In this document: positions 17,101 to 24,796 of the stretch, one piece after another
Layout of the letters: every line of letters begins with the position of its first letter
Position numbering within the stretch: the first letter of the stretch is position 1
Origin: Bacteroidota bacterium
GTDB lineage: Bacteria; Bacteroidota; Bacteroidia; Palsa-948
NCBI GenBank assembly: GCA_016195025.1
Contig: JACQAL010000041.1
Coordinates: forward strand, 1 to 60,280
Length of the DNA: 60,280 bases
Direction of reading: 5' to 3'
The notes under the pieces: generated by a model
What the model was told of the DNA's origin: nothing
The model's database searches: none
What the model saw: the letters and a program-made list of their open reading frames with translations, nothing else
Program-made: the position numbers and the translations under genes

Positions 17101-17982
17101 GCTACACTCAGTGTATCGGGCGGAACAAATTATTCGTGGAGTAATGGTTCGACAACTTCTTCCATTAATGTAAATCCAAACACCACAACAAATTATTCTG
17201 TGATTGTTTCAAACGGAAGCGGATGTTTGGATACAGCAACAACAACCGTAACTGTTTCTTCTCCTCCGGCAGCATCTACAAATGGAAATGCTACAATTTG
17301 TTCGGGCGATAATGTAACGCTCACTGCATCGGGAGGAGGAAATTATTCCTGGAGCAACGGGCAGACAACTTCTTCGATTGTTGTAAATCCGGCAGCAAGT
17401 TCTTCTTACACTGTATTTGTTTTCGTTGGAAATTGTTCTGACACTGCAACTGCCACTGTAAATGTAAATGCCGGACCAACTGCGAATGCAGGAGCAAGTG
17501 TTACTATTAATATAGGAAACAGCACTATGTTGAATGGTTCTGGAGGAGGAACTTATAGTTGGGACCCTGCAACGGGATTAAGTTGTTCGAACTGTCAGAA
17601 TCCCGTAGCGAATCCGAGCGTAACAACTAATTATTGTTTGTTTGTTACTGATGCAAACGGATGCGATGATTCTGCCTGCGTGACGGTTTATGTGAACTAT
17701 AGTTTATGCAAGCCGATTTATTTGCCGAATGCTTTTTCCCCGAATGGAGATTTGGCAAACGATGTGCTTTATGTTTACGGCAACTGCATCAAGGAAATGA
17801 AACTTATCATCTATGACCGCTGGGGAGAAAAAGTTTACGAAGGAACTGACCCTGCGGAAGGATGGAACGGAGTTTACAACGGAAAAATTGAGGACTCAGC
17901 CGTATTTACTTATTATCTTACGTATACGCTTACTAACAAGGAAAGCGGAAGCAAAAAAGGAAATATAAGTTTGGTTCGCTGA
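11107..17982 (+). CDS. Giant SprB-repeat surface adhesin, T9SS type B cargo
   Basis: 2291-residue secreted protein. A signal peptide (MNLLKKILLLVFFLPGFLFS) is followed by a cysteine-rich N-terminal domain, then 12 SprB repeats of about 75 residues (about 236-1144, hallmark SAGNYTVTVTDSKGCTKT). After these come 14 Ig/PKD-like repeats of about 70 residues (about 1145-2121, hallmark TLTASGG-YSWS-GATTSSI), one divergent PKD-like domain, and a C-terminal CHU_C/gliding-motility sorting domain (LPNAFSPNGDLANDV, IYDRWGEKV). That C-terminus marks export by T9SS and surface display. SprB in Flavobacterium is a gliding adhesin; here only adhesion is inferred. The Ig-like repeats often end in D-T-A or D-T-T, matching the Bacteroidota O-glycosylation motif. 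It has its own promoter, and its stop abuts the next convergent gene. Confidence 0.93.
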   Translation: MNLLKKILLLVFFLPGFLFSQINSYPFLDKNLQPIHIQPPTKKCEYKMDAGAEEWWQINKLVKDSLSTLACMPPNPTSINCGQVISFNLTATGYVGGNPTSGNAGCNPCCYTGSDLDCDGVQDVPFSVENSQWFKYCNNVCSSQTVTVCADEPGTGNQCNIQGACWVGSTFNSTTLECSNPQYQYYDSNPGGAADGWCFSGVVIPQGQCVYFMVDGYAGSTCNSVSVSVTCQCPCVTPTVTSTQNNINCNGQCTGTATASGSGATAPYTYSWSSGQTTSAVTGLCAGTFSVTVTDANGCSKTQTITITQPAVLTASVTGTNPNCNGGTGSACVTAGGGTPNYTYAWNPSGGNSSCATNLSAGNYTVTVTDSKGCTKTATVSITAPPLLTASIGSSTSINCNGSCTGSASVSAGGGTPAYTYSWNPSGGNSSSATGLCAGNYTVTVTDSKGCTKTATVSIAQPTTLTASIGSSTSVNCNGACTGTASATAGGGSPAYTYAWSPSGGNSSSATGLCAGNYTVTVTDSKGCTKTASVSITQPAALTSTATSTNPNCNGGTGSATITAGGGNPSYTYSWNPSGGSSSTATGLSAGNYTVTVTDSKGCTKTATVNITVPAALTASSTSTNPNCNGGTGSACVTAGGGTPAYTYAWSPSGGNSSCATGLSAGNYTVTVTDSKGCTKTSTISVTQPAILTASISSTTNPNCNTGTGSACVSAGGGTPNYTYAWNPSGGNSSCATGLSAGNYTVTVTDANGCTKTSTVSITQPAALSVSVTTSTATCGNNNGSASATVSGGNPTYTYSWSNGQTTTNATGLTAGTYTLTVTDASGCTKTALANISNTGSPTANISPVVNVSCNGGSNGSATVNVTSGTSPFTYLWNSGQTTSTVTGLSAGNYQVTVTDGLGCVVIVTVTITQPAALSTTVTPTQVSCNGGNNGSATINVSGGTPNYTYSWNPSGGSSSTATGLLAGNFTVTITDGNGCTTTATTAVTQPNALTATISSASVICNGGNNGSASVTAGGGTPNYTYAWNPSGGSSSSATGLSSGNYTVTITDANGCTKTATVNISQPAALTVSVSATTNACNNGNNGSATVNGSGGIPSYTYVWNNGQSSQTATGLSPGNYTATVTDANGCTSSVVATVTNSGITANISGATTICSGTNVTLTASGGTNYSWSTTATTSSIVVSPTTTTNYSVIASSGSCADTTSATITVAPSVTATVTSNAAICIGDTITLTASGGGNYSWSNGSTNSSIMVNPTSTTNYSVTVSSGSCSDNAATTVTVNPLPTITISGNTTICSGTSATLTASGGNNYSWNTGATTSSITISPSANTSYTVNVTDANGCSNVDSINIKLDSVTAIAPSQFICKGGTATLTASGGNSYSWSTGATTSSIIVSPTMNTSYTVNVSDGICSDTALVNVNVISTVAAAISGQDTICDGSVVTLTATGGTTYSWNTGATTSTIVISPSSTTTYSVIASISSCYEDTSFTVTVLPSPLASASSPSTICLGGSATLTASGGGTYSWSNGSTTSSIVVTPTTTTNYTVTVASANGCTDTASVLVTTTPNINPTVTPLAICQGDSALLTASGGGTYSWSNGATTSSVYVSPTTTTSYTVMVVNGVCTASAVATVTVTSSITATISGQMSVCPGGSTTLSAMGGSSFTWSTGATTTSIVVTPSASSTYSVITSSSSCADTASATVTVNPKPTINISGPDTLCVGQLDSLVATGGISYNWSTGDTNDTILIAPTVTTNYSLTVTDANGCSDTASFTVITLPNIVANVTPSAICPGDSAVLSATGGGNYVWSTGATTSSIVVYPTSTTSYTVNVTNGFCSASAVATVTVTSSIVAIVSGPNSICSGSNATLTASGGSGFSWSTGQTTASISVSPTANTSYTVTVFSGSCSDDTTITITVNPLPTAAIAGATSICAGQSVTLTASGGTNYSWSNGQTGSSIVVSPSSTSNYSVTVTDASGCSNATSASISVSSVTASISGAATICAGQSATLSVSGGTNYSWSNGSTTSSINVNPNTTTNYSVIVSNGSGCLDTATTTVTVSSPPAASTNGNATICSGDNVTLTASGGGNYSWSNGQTTSSIVVNPAASSSYTVFVFVGNCSDTATATVNVNAGPTANAGASVTINIGNSTMLNGSGGGTYSWDPATGLSCSNCQNPVANPSVTTNYCLFVTDANGCDDSACVTVYVNYSLCKPIYLPNAFSPNGDLANDVLYVYGNCIKEMKLIIYDRWGEKVYEGTDPAEGWNGVYNGKIEDSAVFTYYLTYTLTNKESGSKKGNISLVR
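11812..14538 (+). repeat. 12 tandem SprB repeats (about 225 bp each)
   Basis: Twelve coding repeats, each opening near a CNG motif and closing with a TQP or similar linker. Repeats 2-7 are most alike at DNA and protein level, suggesting recent expansion or gene conversion. Repeats 8 and 12 are the most divergent. Confidence 0.9.
14539..17470 (+). repeat. 14 tandem Ig/PKD-like repeats (about 210 bp each)
   Basis: Fourteen coding repeats share an IC-x-G cysteine, LTASGG, YSWS-G and a second cysteine near the end, probably one disulfide per domain. The same repeat type recurs in the protein at 53717-57373. Confidence 0.88.
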
Positions 17983-19257
17983 TTATTTTTTTCCAACCAC
18001 CAACTCAATCATCTCTTCCTTCTTCAAATATTTATTTGCTAAATGCTGAAGTTGCTGCGGTGTAATTGATTTTATGGTTTCCACATAGCGGTCGTAATAA
18101 TCGTAGCCGAGGTTGTGAAAATAAATTCCTTTGAAGCGGTCGGCAAGTGCAAAGGGTCCGTCAATGCTCCGCAGAAAAGTTCCGAGCATGTAATTGCGCA
18201 CTAATGAAAGTTCATCTTCGGGAATAAGTTCGTTTTGAATTCTGTTCAGTTCAAAATAAATTTCCTTGAGCGCATCCTTTGTTACTTCCGCGCCCACCTC
18301 GGTTGAAATGGTAAAATATCCTTCGTGAGTGAACGACACCACCGCAGAACCAATGCCGTAGGTATATCCTTTGTCTTCGCGGATGTTTGACATCAGTCGC
18401 GAACCAAAATATCCACCGAACACCGTATTCAGCACAAGCATTCCCAAATAATCCTCGTGAGGTTTTGTGAAAAGTATTTTGCCCATTCTAATTGCGGATT
18501 GAATTGCGCCTTCTTTTGTAATGACTGTTTCGCCTTTTTGTGTTTTCACTTTTGCAGTTTCCGGTTTCTCATTTCCGGTTTTCAGTATGAAATTGCCAAA
18601 ATATTTTTCTATCAACTGAAAAGTTTTATCTGTAACATTTCCAGCAGCAACAATAAGTATATCATTTGCCGTATAGAATTTTTTGTAGAAGTTGTATGCA
18701 TCTTCTCTTTTTAATTTGTTAAAATCTTCTTCGGTTACATTGTGTCCGTACGGAAAATTGTTTCCAAAAAGAAGTTCTGCAAACTTCTTGCGCGCAACCA
18801 TGCTTACTTTCTGATTATTGACAATGAACTTTTGTTTTTTATTCTGCACATATACTTTCCATTCTTCTTCGGGAAAAATGGAATCGGAAATAATTTCTTC
18901 CACTACCGGCAAAACTTTTTCCAAATGTTTGTTGAGAGAATAAATTCCAACCTGCGCAAAGTCGTGCGTAATTTCAGTTTCCAAAAATGCTCCGTAATAA
19001 TCCACCGTCTCCGCAATTGCTTTGGCGGAATGTTTTGAAGTTCCTTCCTGTAGCATTGAACTTGCAGCCGAGCCAACAAGCGGAGCGGGCTGTTGCCACA
19101 TTCCTGCGGGAAAAAGAATTTCAATCTTCACCAAATTCTGCGTGCCAGCTTTGATATGATAAACGGGAATATTATTTTTCAAATGAAACTCGGATGCGCG
19201 AATGAGTTCGGCTTTTTTAATTTCGTTGATGGCGGGAGCGTGAATTCTATCAATCAT
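17983..19257 (-). CDS. M16-family peptidase-like protein, non-catalytic type
   Basis: 424-residue insulinase-fold (M16) protein with the N-terminal domain (HLKNNIPVYHIKAGTQNLVKI) and the second M16 domain (FYTANDILIVAAGNV, then GGYFGSRLMSNIREDKGYTYG). The zinc motif HxxEH, expected where GSAASSMLQEGTS lies, is absent. By family precedent this is the non-catalytic partner of a heterodimeric M16 peptidase; no catalytic partner is in the window. The R-x-x-Y signature of the C-domain (GYTYGIGS context) is kept. Start is taken at MIDRIHAPAIN (19257), as the 15 residues upstream do not look conserved. The stop codon touches that of the convergent adhesin with no spacer. Confidence 0.85.
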   Translation of the reverse strand: MIDRIHAPAINEIKKAELIRASEFHLKNNIPVYHIKAGTQNLVKIEILFPAGMWQQPAPLVGSAASSMLQEGTSKHSAKAIAETVDYYGAFLETEITHDFAQVGIYSLNKHLEKVLPVVEEIISDSIFPEEEWKVYVQNKKQKFIVNNQKVSMVARKKFAELLFGNNFPYGHNVTEEDFNKLKREDAYNFYKKFYTANDILIVAAGNVTDKTFQLIEKYFGNFILKTGNEKPETAKVKTQKGETVITKEGAIQSAIRMGKILFTKPHEDYLGMLVLNTVFGGYFGSRLMSNIREDKGYTYGIGSAVVSFTHEGYFTISTEVGAEVTKDALKEIYFELNRIQNELIPEDELSLVRNYMLGTFLRSIDGPFALADRFKGIYFHNLGYDYYDRYVETIKSITPQQLQHLANKYLKKEEMIELVVGKK

Positions 19258-19330
19258 TTTCGATACATAAAAATGAATACGAATATACCGAATTAGAAAC
19301 ATTCAGCGCATTTAGAGATTGCCATTTGTT

Positions 19331-19338
19331 TATCTTTG
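19331..19338 (+). promoter_or_regulatory. -7 box of the fadNAE operon
   Basis: TATCTTTG is an exact TAnnTTTG match 28 nt upstream of the fadN ATG. No convincing -33 element is seen at the expected distance. Confidence 0.45.
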
Positions 19339-19366
19339 CTTTCTTTAATTGTGTAATATTTTTTCC

Positions 19367-21742
19367 ATGAACAGAAAAATAAATAAAGTAGCTGTGCTCG
19401 GCTCAGGAGTAATGGGAAGCAGAATTGCTTGTCACTTTGCGAATGTTGGTGTTGAGGTTTTGCTTTTGGATATTGTTCCGAAAGACGCTACAGCAGATAA
19501 AAAGTCACGCAACAAAATTGTGAACGATGCGCTGGCGTTTGCGCTCAAATCAAATCCTTCTCCGATTTATAAAAAATCTTTTGCGAACCGAATTGCTACA
19601 GGTAATTTTGAAGACGACATGCAAAAAATTTCTTCGTGCGATTGGGTGATAGAAGTGGTTGTAGAAAGATTGGATATAAAAAAAATAATTTTCGATCAGG
19701 TTGAAAAATTCAGGGAACCTGGAACGCTTATTTCCTCCAACACTTCCGGCATTCCGATTCACTTGATGCTAGAAGGCAGAAGTGAAGATTTTCAGAAACA
19801 TTTCTGCGGAACGCATTTCTTCAATCCACCGCGCTATTTAAAACTTCTCGAAATAATTCCTACTCCGAAAACGGATAAATCAGTAATTGATTTTTTGATG
19901 CACTACGGAGATTTATATCTCGGCAAGACAACTGTTCTCTGCAAAGACACGCCTGCTTTCATCGCCAACCGCGTTGGCGTTTTCGGAATCATGAGTTTGT
20001 TTCACCTCGTTGAAAAAATGGGATTGACGGTGGAGGAAGTGGATAAACTTACCGGCCCCGTTTTGGGAAGACCGAAGTCTGCAACATTCAGAACTTGTGA
20101 TGTAGTTGGATTGGATACGCTCGTTCACGTTGCAAACGGGCTCGCGCAAAATCTTTCGAACGATGAAGCGAAAGAGTATTTCAAACTTCCGGCTTATGTT
20201 GCGAAAATGAACGAGAGCAAATGGTATGGAGATAAAACAGGACAAGGATTTTACAAGAAAGTAAAATCTCCAGAGGGAAAATCAGAAATACTTGCACTCG
20301 ATTTGAAAACTCTCGAATACAAACCTTCGCAAAAAATAAAATTTGCAACGCTGGAGCAAACCAAGCCGATTGAAAATTTAAAAGACAGATTAAAAATTCT
20401 CATAGCAGGAAAAGATAAAGCAGGAGATTTTTACCGCGCGTCTTTCTTTGGATTGTTCCAATATGTTTCCAATCGTATTCCGGAAATTTCAGATGAACTC
20501 TATAGAATTGATGATGCAATGAAAGCCGGTTTCGGATGGGAATTTGGTCCGTTTGAATATTGGGATGCACTTGGCGTGAAAGAATCGGTGGACGCTATGG
20601 AGAAAGTAGGAGTGAAGTGTGCGCAATGGGTTTCTGATTTTATCAAAGCAGGAAACACTTCCTTTTATAAGGTAGAAGGCGGAGTGAAAAAATATTATGA
20701 CATCCTTTCTAAATCTTTCAAAGCAATTCCTGGCACGGAAGAATATATTTCCCTGGAAATTATCCGATCGACAAAAACGGTTTGGAAAAACTCAGGCGCA
20801 ACTGTTACAGATATTGGCGATGGAATAATAAATCTTGAATGGAACACAAAAATGAATTCCATAGGCGGAGAAGTGATCGAAGGAATCAACAAAGCAATTG
20901 AAATTGCAGAAAAAGATTTTTCCGGACTGGTGATTTCAAACGAAGGAGCAAATTTTTCCGCAGGCGCAAATGTGGGAATGATCTTCATGTTTGCCGTGGA
21001 GCAGGAATGGGACGAACTCAACTTCGCCATCAAGGCATTTCAGAATACGATGATGCACATCCGCTACTCGGCAATTCCTGTTGTGGTTGCTCCGCATAGC
21101 CTTGCGCTGGGCGGTGCGTGTGAAATGTCAATGCATTCCGATAAAGTTGTCGCGCATGCGGAAACATATATGGGGCTAGTGGAATTCGGAGTGGGATTAA
21201 TTCCCGGAGGCGGAGGAACAAAAGAATTTGCACTTCGCCTTAGTGATGAGTTGCAAGATGGAGATGTGGAATTAAATAATTTCCGTGACAGATTTCTCAC
21301 AATAGGACAAGCAAAGGTTGCGACATCTGCTCACGAAGCATTTGATTTAGGTTACCTGAGAAAAGGAAAAGATTTAGTTGTTGTTTCGCGCGCGCGATTG
21401 CTGGCAGAAGCAAAAGCAGAATGTTTGGAAATTGCGAAAGAAGGATATTCAAAACCTACCCTACGAAAAGATATCCGCGTGCTGGGAAAACAAGCGCTTG
21501 GTTTAGCGTATCTTGGAGCCAACTCCATGCTGAGCGGAAATTATATTTCAGAACACGATGTAAAAATTTCTCAGAAGTTAGCGCATGTGCTTTGCGGTGG
21601 AGATTTATCCGCTCCAACATTAGTGAGTGAACAATATTTATTAGATTTAGAGAGGGAAGCGTTTTTAAGTTTAGCAGGAGAAAAGAAAACTTTAGAGCGC
21701 ATTCAAAGTATTTTAACCGGAGGAAAAGTTTTAAGAAATTAA
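19367..21742 (+). CDS. fadN: 3-hydroxyacyl-CoA dehydrogenase/enoyl-CoA hydratase
   Basis: 791-residue bifunctional beta-oxidation enzyme. The N-terminal NAD-binding fold has the dinucleotide motif VLGSGVMGSRIA (residues about 8-19), followed by two 3-hydroxyacyl-CoA dehydrogenase C-terminal domains with FCGTHFFNPPRYLKLLEIIPT. A C-terminal enoyl-CoA hydratase/crotonase domain follows (about 480-690), with oxyanion-hole features GANFSAGANVGM and GLVEFGVGLIPGGGG. This order, dehydrogenase first and hydratase last, is that of Bacillus FadN (about 790 residues) and opposite to FadB/FadJ. It would hydrate trans-2-enoyl-CoA and oxidise the L-3-hydroxyacyl-CoA. ATG 19367 is chosen over TTG 19349 because the NAD fold begins right after it. 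fadA follows 4 nt later. Confidence 0.93.
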   Translation: MNRKINKVAVLGSGVMGSRIACHFANVGVEVLLLDIVPKDATADKKSRNKIVNDALAFALKSNPSPIYKKSFANRIATGNFEDDMQKISSCDWVIEVVVERLDIKKIIFDQVEKFREPGTLISSNTSGIPIHLMLEGRSEDFQKHFCGTHFFNPPRYLKLLEIIPTPKTDKSVIDFLMHYGDLYLGKTTVLCKDTPAFIANRVGVFGIMSLFHLVEKMGLTVEEVDKLTGPVLGRPKSATFRTCDVVGLDTLVHVANGLAQNLSNDEAKEYFKLPAYVAKMNESKWYGDKTGQGFYKKVKSPEGKSEILALDLKTLEYKPSQKIKFATLEQTKPIENLKDRLKILIAGKDKAGDFYRASFFGLFQYVSNRIPEISDELYRIDDAMKAGFGWEFGPFEYWDALGVKESVDAMEKVGVKCAQWVSDFIKAGNTSFYKVEGGVKKYYDILSKSFKAIPGTEEYISLEIIRSTKTVWKNSGATVTDIGDGIINLEWNTKMNSIGGEVIEGINKAIEIAEKDFSGLVISNEGANFSAGANVGMIFMFAVEQEWDELNFAIKAFQNTMMHIRYSAIPVVVAPHSLALGGACEMSMHSDKVVAHAETYMGLVEFGVGLIPGGGGTKEFALRLSDELQDGDVELNNFRDRFLTIGQAKVATSAHEAFDLGYLRKGKDLVVVSRARLLAEAKAECLEIAKEGYSKPTLRKDIRVLGKQALGLAYLGANSMLSGNYISEHDVKISQKLAHVLCGGDLSAPTLVSEQYLLDLEREAFLSLAGEKKTLERIQSILTGGKVLRN

Positions 21743-21746
21743 AAAT

Positions 21747-22925
21747 ATGAACGCATACATCGTAGGAGGATTTCGCAGCGCAGTCGGAAAAGCCAACAAA
21801 GGCGGATTCCGTTTCACGCGCACAGATGATTTGGCGGCAGAAGTAATTCGTCATTTAATGAAAAGTGTTCCGAATATTTCTTCTGAACAAGTGGATGATG
21901 TGATTGTCGGCAACGCCATGCCTGAAGCAGAACAGGGTTTGAACATGGGAAGATTAATTTCTCTTCTCGCGCTGAACACGGATAAAGTTCCGGGCATGAC
22001 GGTGAATCGTTATTGCGCGAGCGGATTGGAATCTATCGCGATTGCTTCTGCAAAAATAAATTCCGGTCTTGCTGAATGTATTATTGCCGGTGGCGCTGAG
22101 AGTATGAGTTTGATTCCGATGGGCGGCTGGCGCATTGTGCCGAATTACGAAGTGGCGAAAGTTCATCCCGATTATTACTGGGGAATGGGTTTGACTGCGG
22201 AAGCGGTGGCAAAAGAATATAAAGTTTCGCGCGAAGACCAGGATAAATTTTCTTTGAACTCTCACCTGAAAGCGATTTCCGCTATCAAGGATGGAAAATT
22301 CAAGGATGAAATTGTTCCGGTAAAAGTTTCTGAAAATTATTTGGATGAGAATGAAAAAAAGAAGACGAGAGATTTTGTTGTAAGTACAGATGAAGGTCCG
22401 CGCGCAGATACAAACATAGACGCGCTCGCAAAATTAAAACCTGTTTTCGCTGCGAACGGTGTGGTGACTGCGGGAAATTCTTCACAGACAAGTGATGGTG
22501 CTGCATTCGTAATGGTAGTGAGTGAAAAATTTCTGAAAGAAAATAATCTAAAACCGATTGCTCGTTTGATTTCGTTCGCTGCCGCCGGAGTTCCTCCGCG
22601 CGTTATGGGAATCGGACCGATTGCTGCAATTCCGAAAGCGCTGAAACTTGCCGGAATGAAACAGGAGCAAATTGATTTGATTGAACTCAACGAAGCGTTC
22701 GCTTCGCAATCGCTTGCTGTGATTCGTGAATTAAAAATAAATCCTGAAATTGTAAATGTGAACGGTGGCGCAATTGCACTCGGACATCCGCTCGGCTGCA
22801 CAGGCACAAAACTTTCCGTACAGATTTTTAATGAACTTCGCAGGAGAAAAAAGAAATATGGAATGGTAACGATGTGCGTGGGAACAGGACAAGGCGCAGC
22901 AGGAATATTTGAATTATTGAATTAA
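21747..22925 (+). CDS. fadA: Acetyl-CoA C-acyltransferase (thiolase)
   Basis: 392-residue thiolase that cleaves 3-ketoacyl-CoA with CoA to acetyl-CoA and a shortened acyl-CoA. The nucleophilic Cys lies in VNRYCASGLESIAIASA (about residue 90). The catalytic His is in GGAIALGHPLGCTGT (about 349) and the second Cys in TMCVGTGQGAAG (about 379). The length matches the family. It is the second gene of the operon, 4 nt after fadN and 77 nt before the acyl-CoA dehydrogenase. That gap contains an inverted-repeat element with CTCTGCG words. Confidence 0.95.
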   Translation: MNAYIVGGFRSAVGKANKGGFRFTRTDDLAAEVIRHLMKSVPNISSEQVDDVIVGNAMPEAEQGLNMGRLISLLALNTDKVPGMTVNRYCASGLESIAIASAKINSGLAECIIAGGAESMSLIPMGGWRIVPNYEVAKVHPDYYWGMGLTAEAVAKEYKVSREDQDKFSLNSHLKAISAIKDGKFKDEIVPVKVSENYLDENEKKKTRDFVVSTDEGPRADTNIDALAKLKPVFAANGVVTAGNSSQTSDGAAFVMVVSEKFLKENNLKPIARLISFAAAGVPPRVMGIGPIAAIPKALKLAGMKQEQIDLIELNEAFASQSLAVIRELKINPEIVNVNGGAIALGHPLGCTGTKLSVQIFNELRRRKKKYGMVTMCVGTGQGAAGIFELLN

Positions 22926-22926
22926 C

Positions 22927-22987
22927 TCCGCGCACTCTGCGCCTCTGCGTGAAATTTTTTCTCGCTGAGACGCTGAGAACGCAGAGA
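22927..22987. repeat. CTCTGCG/CGCAGAG intergenic repeat element
   Basis: Two CTCTGCG words (22935-22941 and 22943-22949) face GCTGAGACGCTGAGAACGCAGAG (to 22986), forming an imperfect hairpin. This is a dispersed intergenic repeat type in many bacteria. An in-frame ATG inside it (22949) would add an artificial N-terminal extension to the next protein. Confidence 0.55.
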
Positions 22988-23002
22988 AAACAAAAAATAA
23001 AA

Positions 23003-24796
23003 ATGACAACTACAACTAAAACATCAGCATTGAAAGGCGGAGAATTTCTCATCCGAGAAACTGACGCACAGGATATTTTTATTCCCGAACAATGGAACGA
23101 AGAGCAATTGATGATTGCGCAAACCTGCACGGATTTTCTTGCGCAGGAAGTTTGGCCTATCCTCGATAAAATTGATTCACAGGAAGAAGGCCTGAATGTG
23201 AAACTGATGAACAAAGCAGCCGAACTTGGTTTACTCGGGCTGAATGTTCCCGAAGAATACGGTGGCTTCGAAAAAGATTTCGTAACCGGAATGCTCGCCA
23301 CGGAAAAACTCGGTGCCGGAAATTCTTTTGCGGTTTCTATTTCCGCGCATACAGGGATCGGTACGCTTCCCATTTTATACTACGGAAACGAAGCGCAGAA
23401 GAAAAAATATATTCCCAAACTTGCCAGCGGAGAATGGAAAGCGTGTTATTGTCTCACCGAACCGGGAAGCGGCTCTGATGCCAATTCAGGAAAAACAAAA
23501 GCAGTTCTTTCTGCCGATGGAAAACATTATGTGCTGAACGGACAGAAGATGTGGATTACCAACGGAGGATTTGCGGATGTGTTCACCGTGTTTGCAAAAA
23601 TTGATAACGATGAAAATCTTTCTGCTTTCATAGTGGAAAAAAGTTTCGGAGGAATCACATTGAATCCAGAGGAACATAAAATGGGAATCAAGGGAAGTTC
23701 CACGCGCCAGGTTTTTTTCAACGACTGCAAAGTTCCGGTGGAAAATCTTTTATCGGAAAGACAAAACGGTTTTAAGATTGCAGTAAATATTTTGAATGTT
23801 GGCAGAGTGAAACTCGCTGCCGCTGCTGTCGGAGGTTCTAAAAAGGTTTCTGAAAAATCTGTTCAGTACGCGAATGAAAGAAATCAATTCGGCAGACCGA
23901 TTGCAAAATACGGAGCCATCCGATATAAATTAGCGGAGCAGGCAATCCGGATTTACGCTGTGGAATCTGCGCTTTATCGCTGCACGCAAAATATCGAAGA
24001 TGCAATCAACGCGCTTGTCGCAGGAGGAATGGAAAAAGGAAAAGCAGTTTTGAAAGGCGTGGAGCAGTTCGCGCCAGAAGCGGCAATTCTGAAAGTCGCA
24101 GGCAGCGAAGAATTGGATTATGTTGTTGACGAAGGCGTGCAGATTTATGGAGGCATGGGATATTCTGCAGATGCTCCTATGGAAAGAGCGTATAGAGATT
24201 CGCGCATCAATCGGATTTTCGAAGGGACAAATGAAATTAATAGAATGTTGATTGTGGATATGCTGTTGCGAAGAGCAATGAAAGGCGAATTGGATTTGAT
24301 GGGACCCGCTATGAAAATTGCAGGAGAGTTAATGAGCATTCCGGATTTTTCTTCGGAGGAAAGCGGATTATTTTCCGCAGAGAAAAAATATTTAAAAAAT
24401 TTCAAGAAAGCAGTTTTGATGGTAGCCGGAAGCGCAGCACAGAAACTGATGATGGAACTCGCCAAAGAACAGGAGGTGCTGATGAACATTGCCGATATGC
24501 TGATTGATTTATACGTGGCGGAATCAGTACAGCTGCGCGTAGAAAAATTAGTTTCCATGCGCGGAGAAGCTGCCTGCAAAGAGCAGATTGAAATCATGCG
24601 TATTTATATCAATGATGCTGCCGACCGAATAAATAAAAACGGAAAAGAAGCTATCAATTCTTTTTCTTCAGGCGATGAACAGCGAATGATGCTAATGGGT
24701 TTAAAACGATTCACGAAAATAGAACCGCTCAATGCAAAAGAATCGAGAAGAACTGTGGCAGCAAAATTAATTTCAGAAAATAAATATTGCTTCTAA
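23003..24796 (+). CDS. fadE: Acyl-CoA dehydrogenase
   Basis: 597-residue FAD-dependent acyl-CoA dehydrogenase catalysing the first step of beta-oxidation. The N-terminal helical domain is followed by the FAD-binding signature CYCLTEPGSGSDA and WITNGGFADVFTVFAK. The C-terminal domain has YANERNQFGRPIAKYGAIR, GGMGYSADAPMERAYRDSRI and IFEGTNEINR, where Glu (about residue 405) is the family catalytic base. The extra C-terminal about 150 residues are typical of the long Bacillus FadE-type enzyme. ATG at 23003 (MTTTTKTSALKGGEF) is chosen because an upstream ATG lies in a repeat element. It is the third gene of the fadNAE operon; its stop overlaps the next convergent gene by 4 nt. Confidence 0.93.
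   Translation: MTTTTKTSALKGGEFLIRETDAQDIFIPEQWNEEQLMIAQTCTDFLAQEVWPILDKIDSQEEGLNVKLMNKAAELGLLGLNVPEEYGGFEKDFVTGMLATEKLGAGNSFAVSISAHTGIGTLPILYYGNEAQKKKYIPKLASGEWKACYCLTEPGSGSDANSGKTKAVLSADGKHYVLNGQKMWITNGGFADVFTVFAKIDNDENLSAFIVEKSFGGITLNPEEHKMGIKGSSTRQVFFNDCKVPVENLLSERQNGFKIAVNILNVGRVKLAAAAVGGSKKVSEKSVQYANERNQFGRPIAKYGAIRYKLAEQAIRIYAVESALYRCTQNIEDAINALVAGGMEKGKAVLKGVEQFAPEAAILKVAGSEELDYVVDEGVQIYGGMGYSADAPMERAYRDSRINRIFEGTNEINRMLIVDMLLRRAMKGELDLMGPAMKIAGELMSIPDFSSEESGLFSAEKKYLKNFKKAVLMVAGSAAQKLMMELAKEQEVLMNIADMLIDLYVAESVQLRVEKLVSMRGEAACKEQIEIMRIYINDAADRINKNGKEAINSFSSGDEQRMMLMGLKRFTKIEPLNAKESRRTVAAKLISENKYCF

Noticed and set aside
11812-17470. CRISPR array suspected from regular repeats
   Set aside because: The units are coding, about 210-225 bp, contiguous and translate to SprB and Ig-like domains; no cas genes are present.
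22949-23002. Upstream ATG extending the acyl-CoA dehydrogenase by 18 residues
   Set aside because: The extension is encoded by a CTCTGCG-type repeat element and lacks family similarity.
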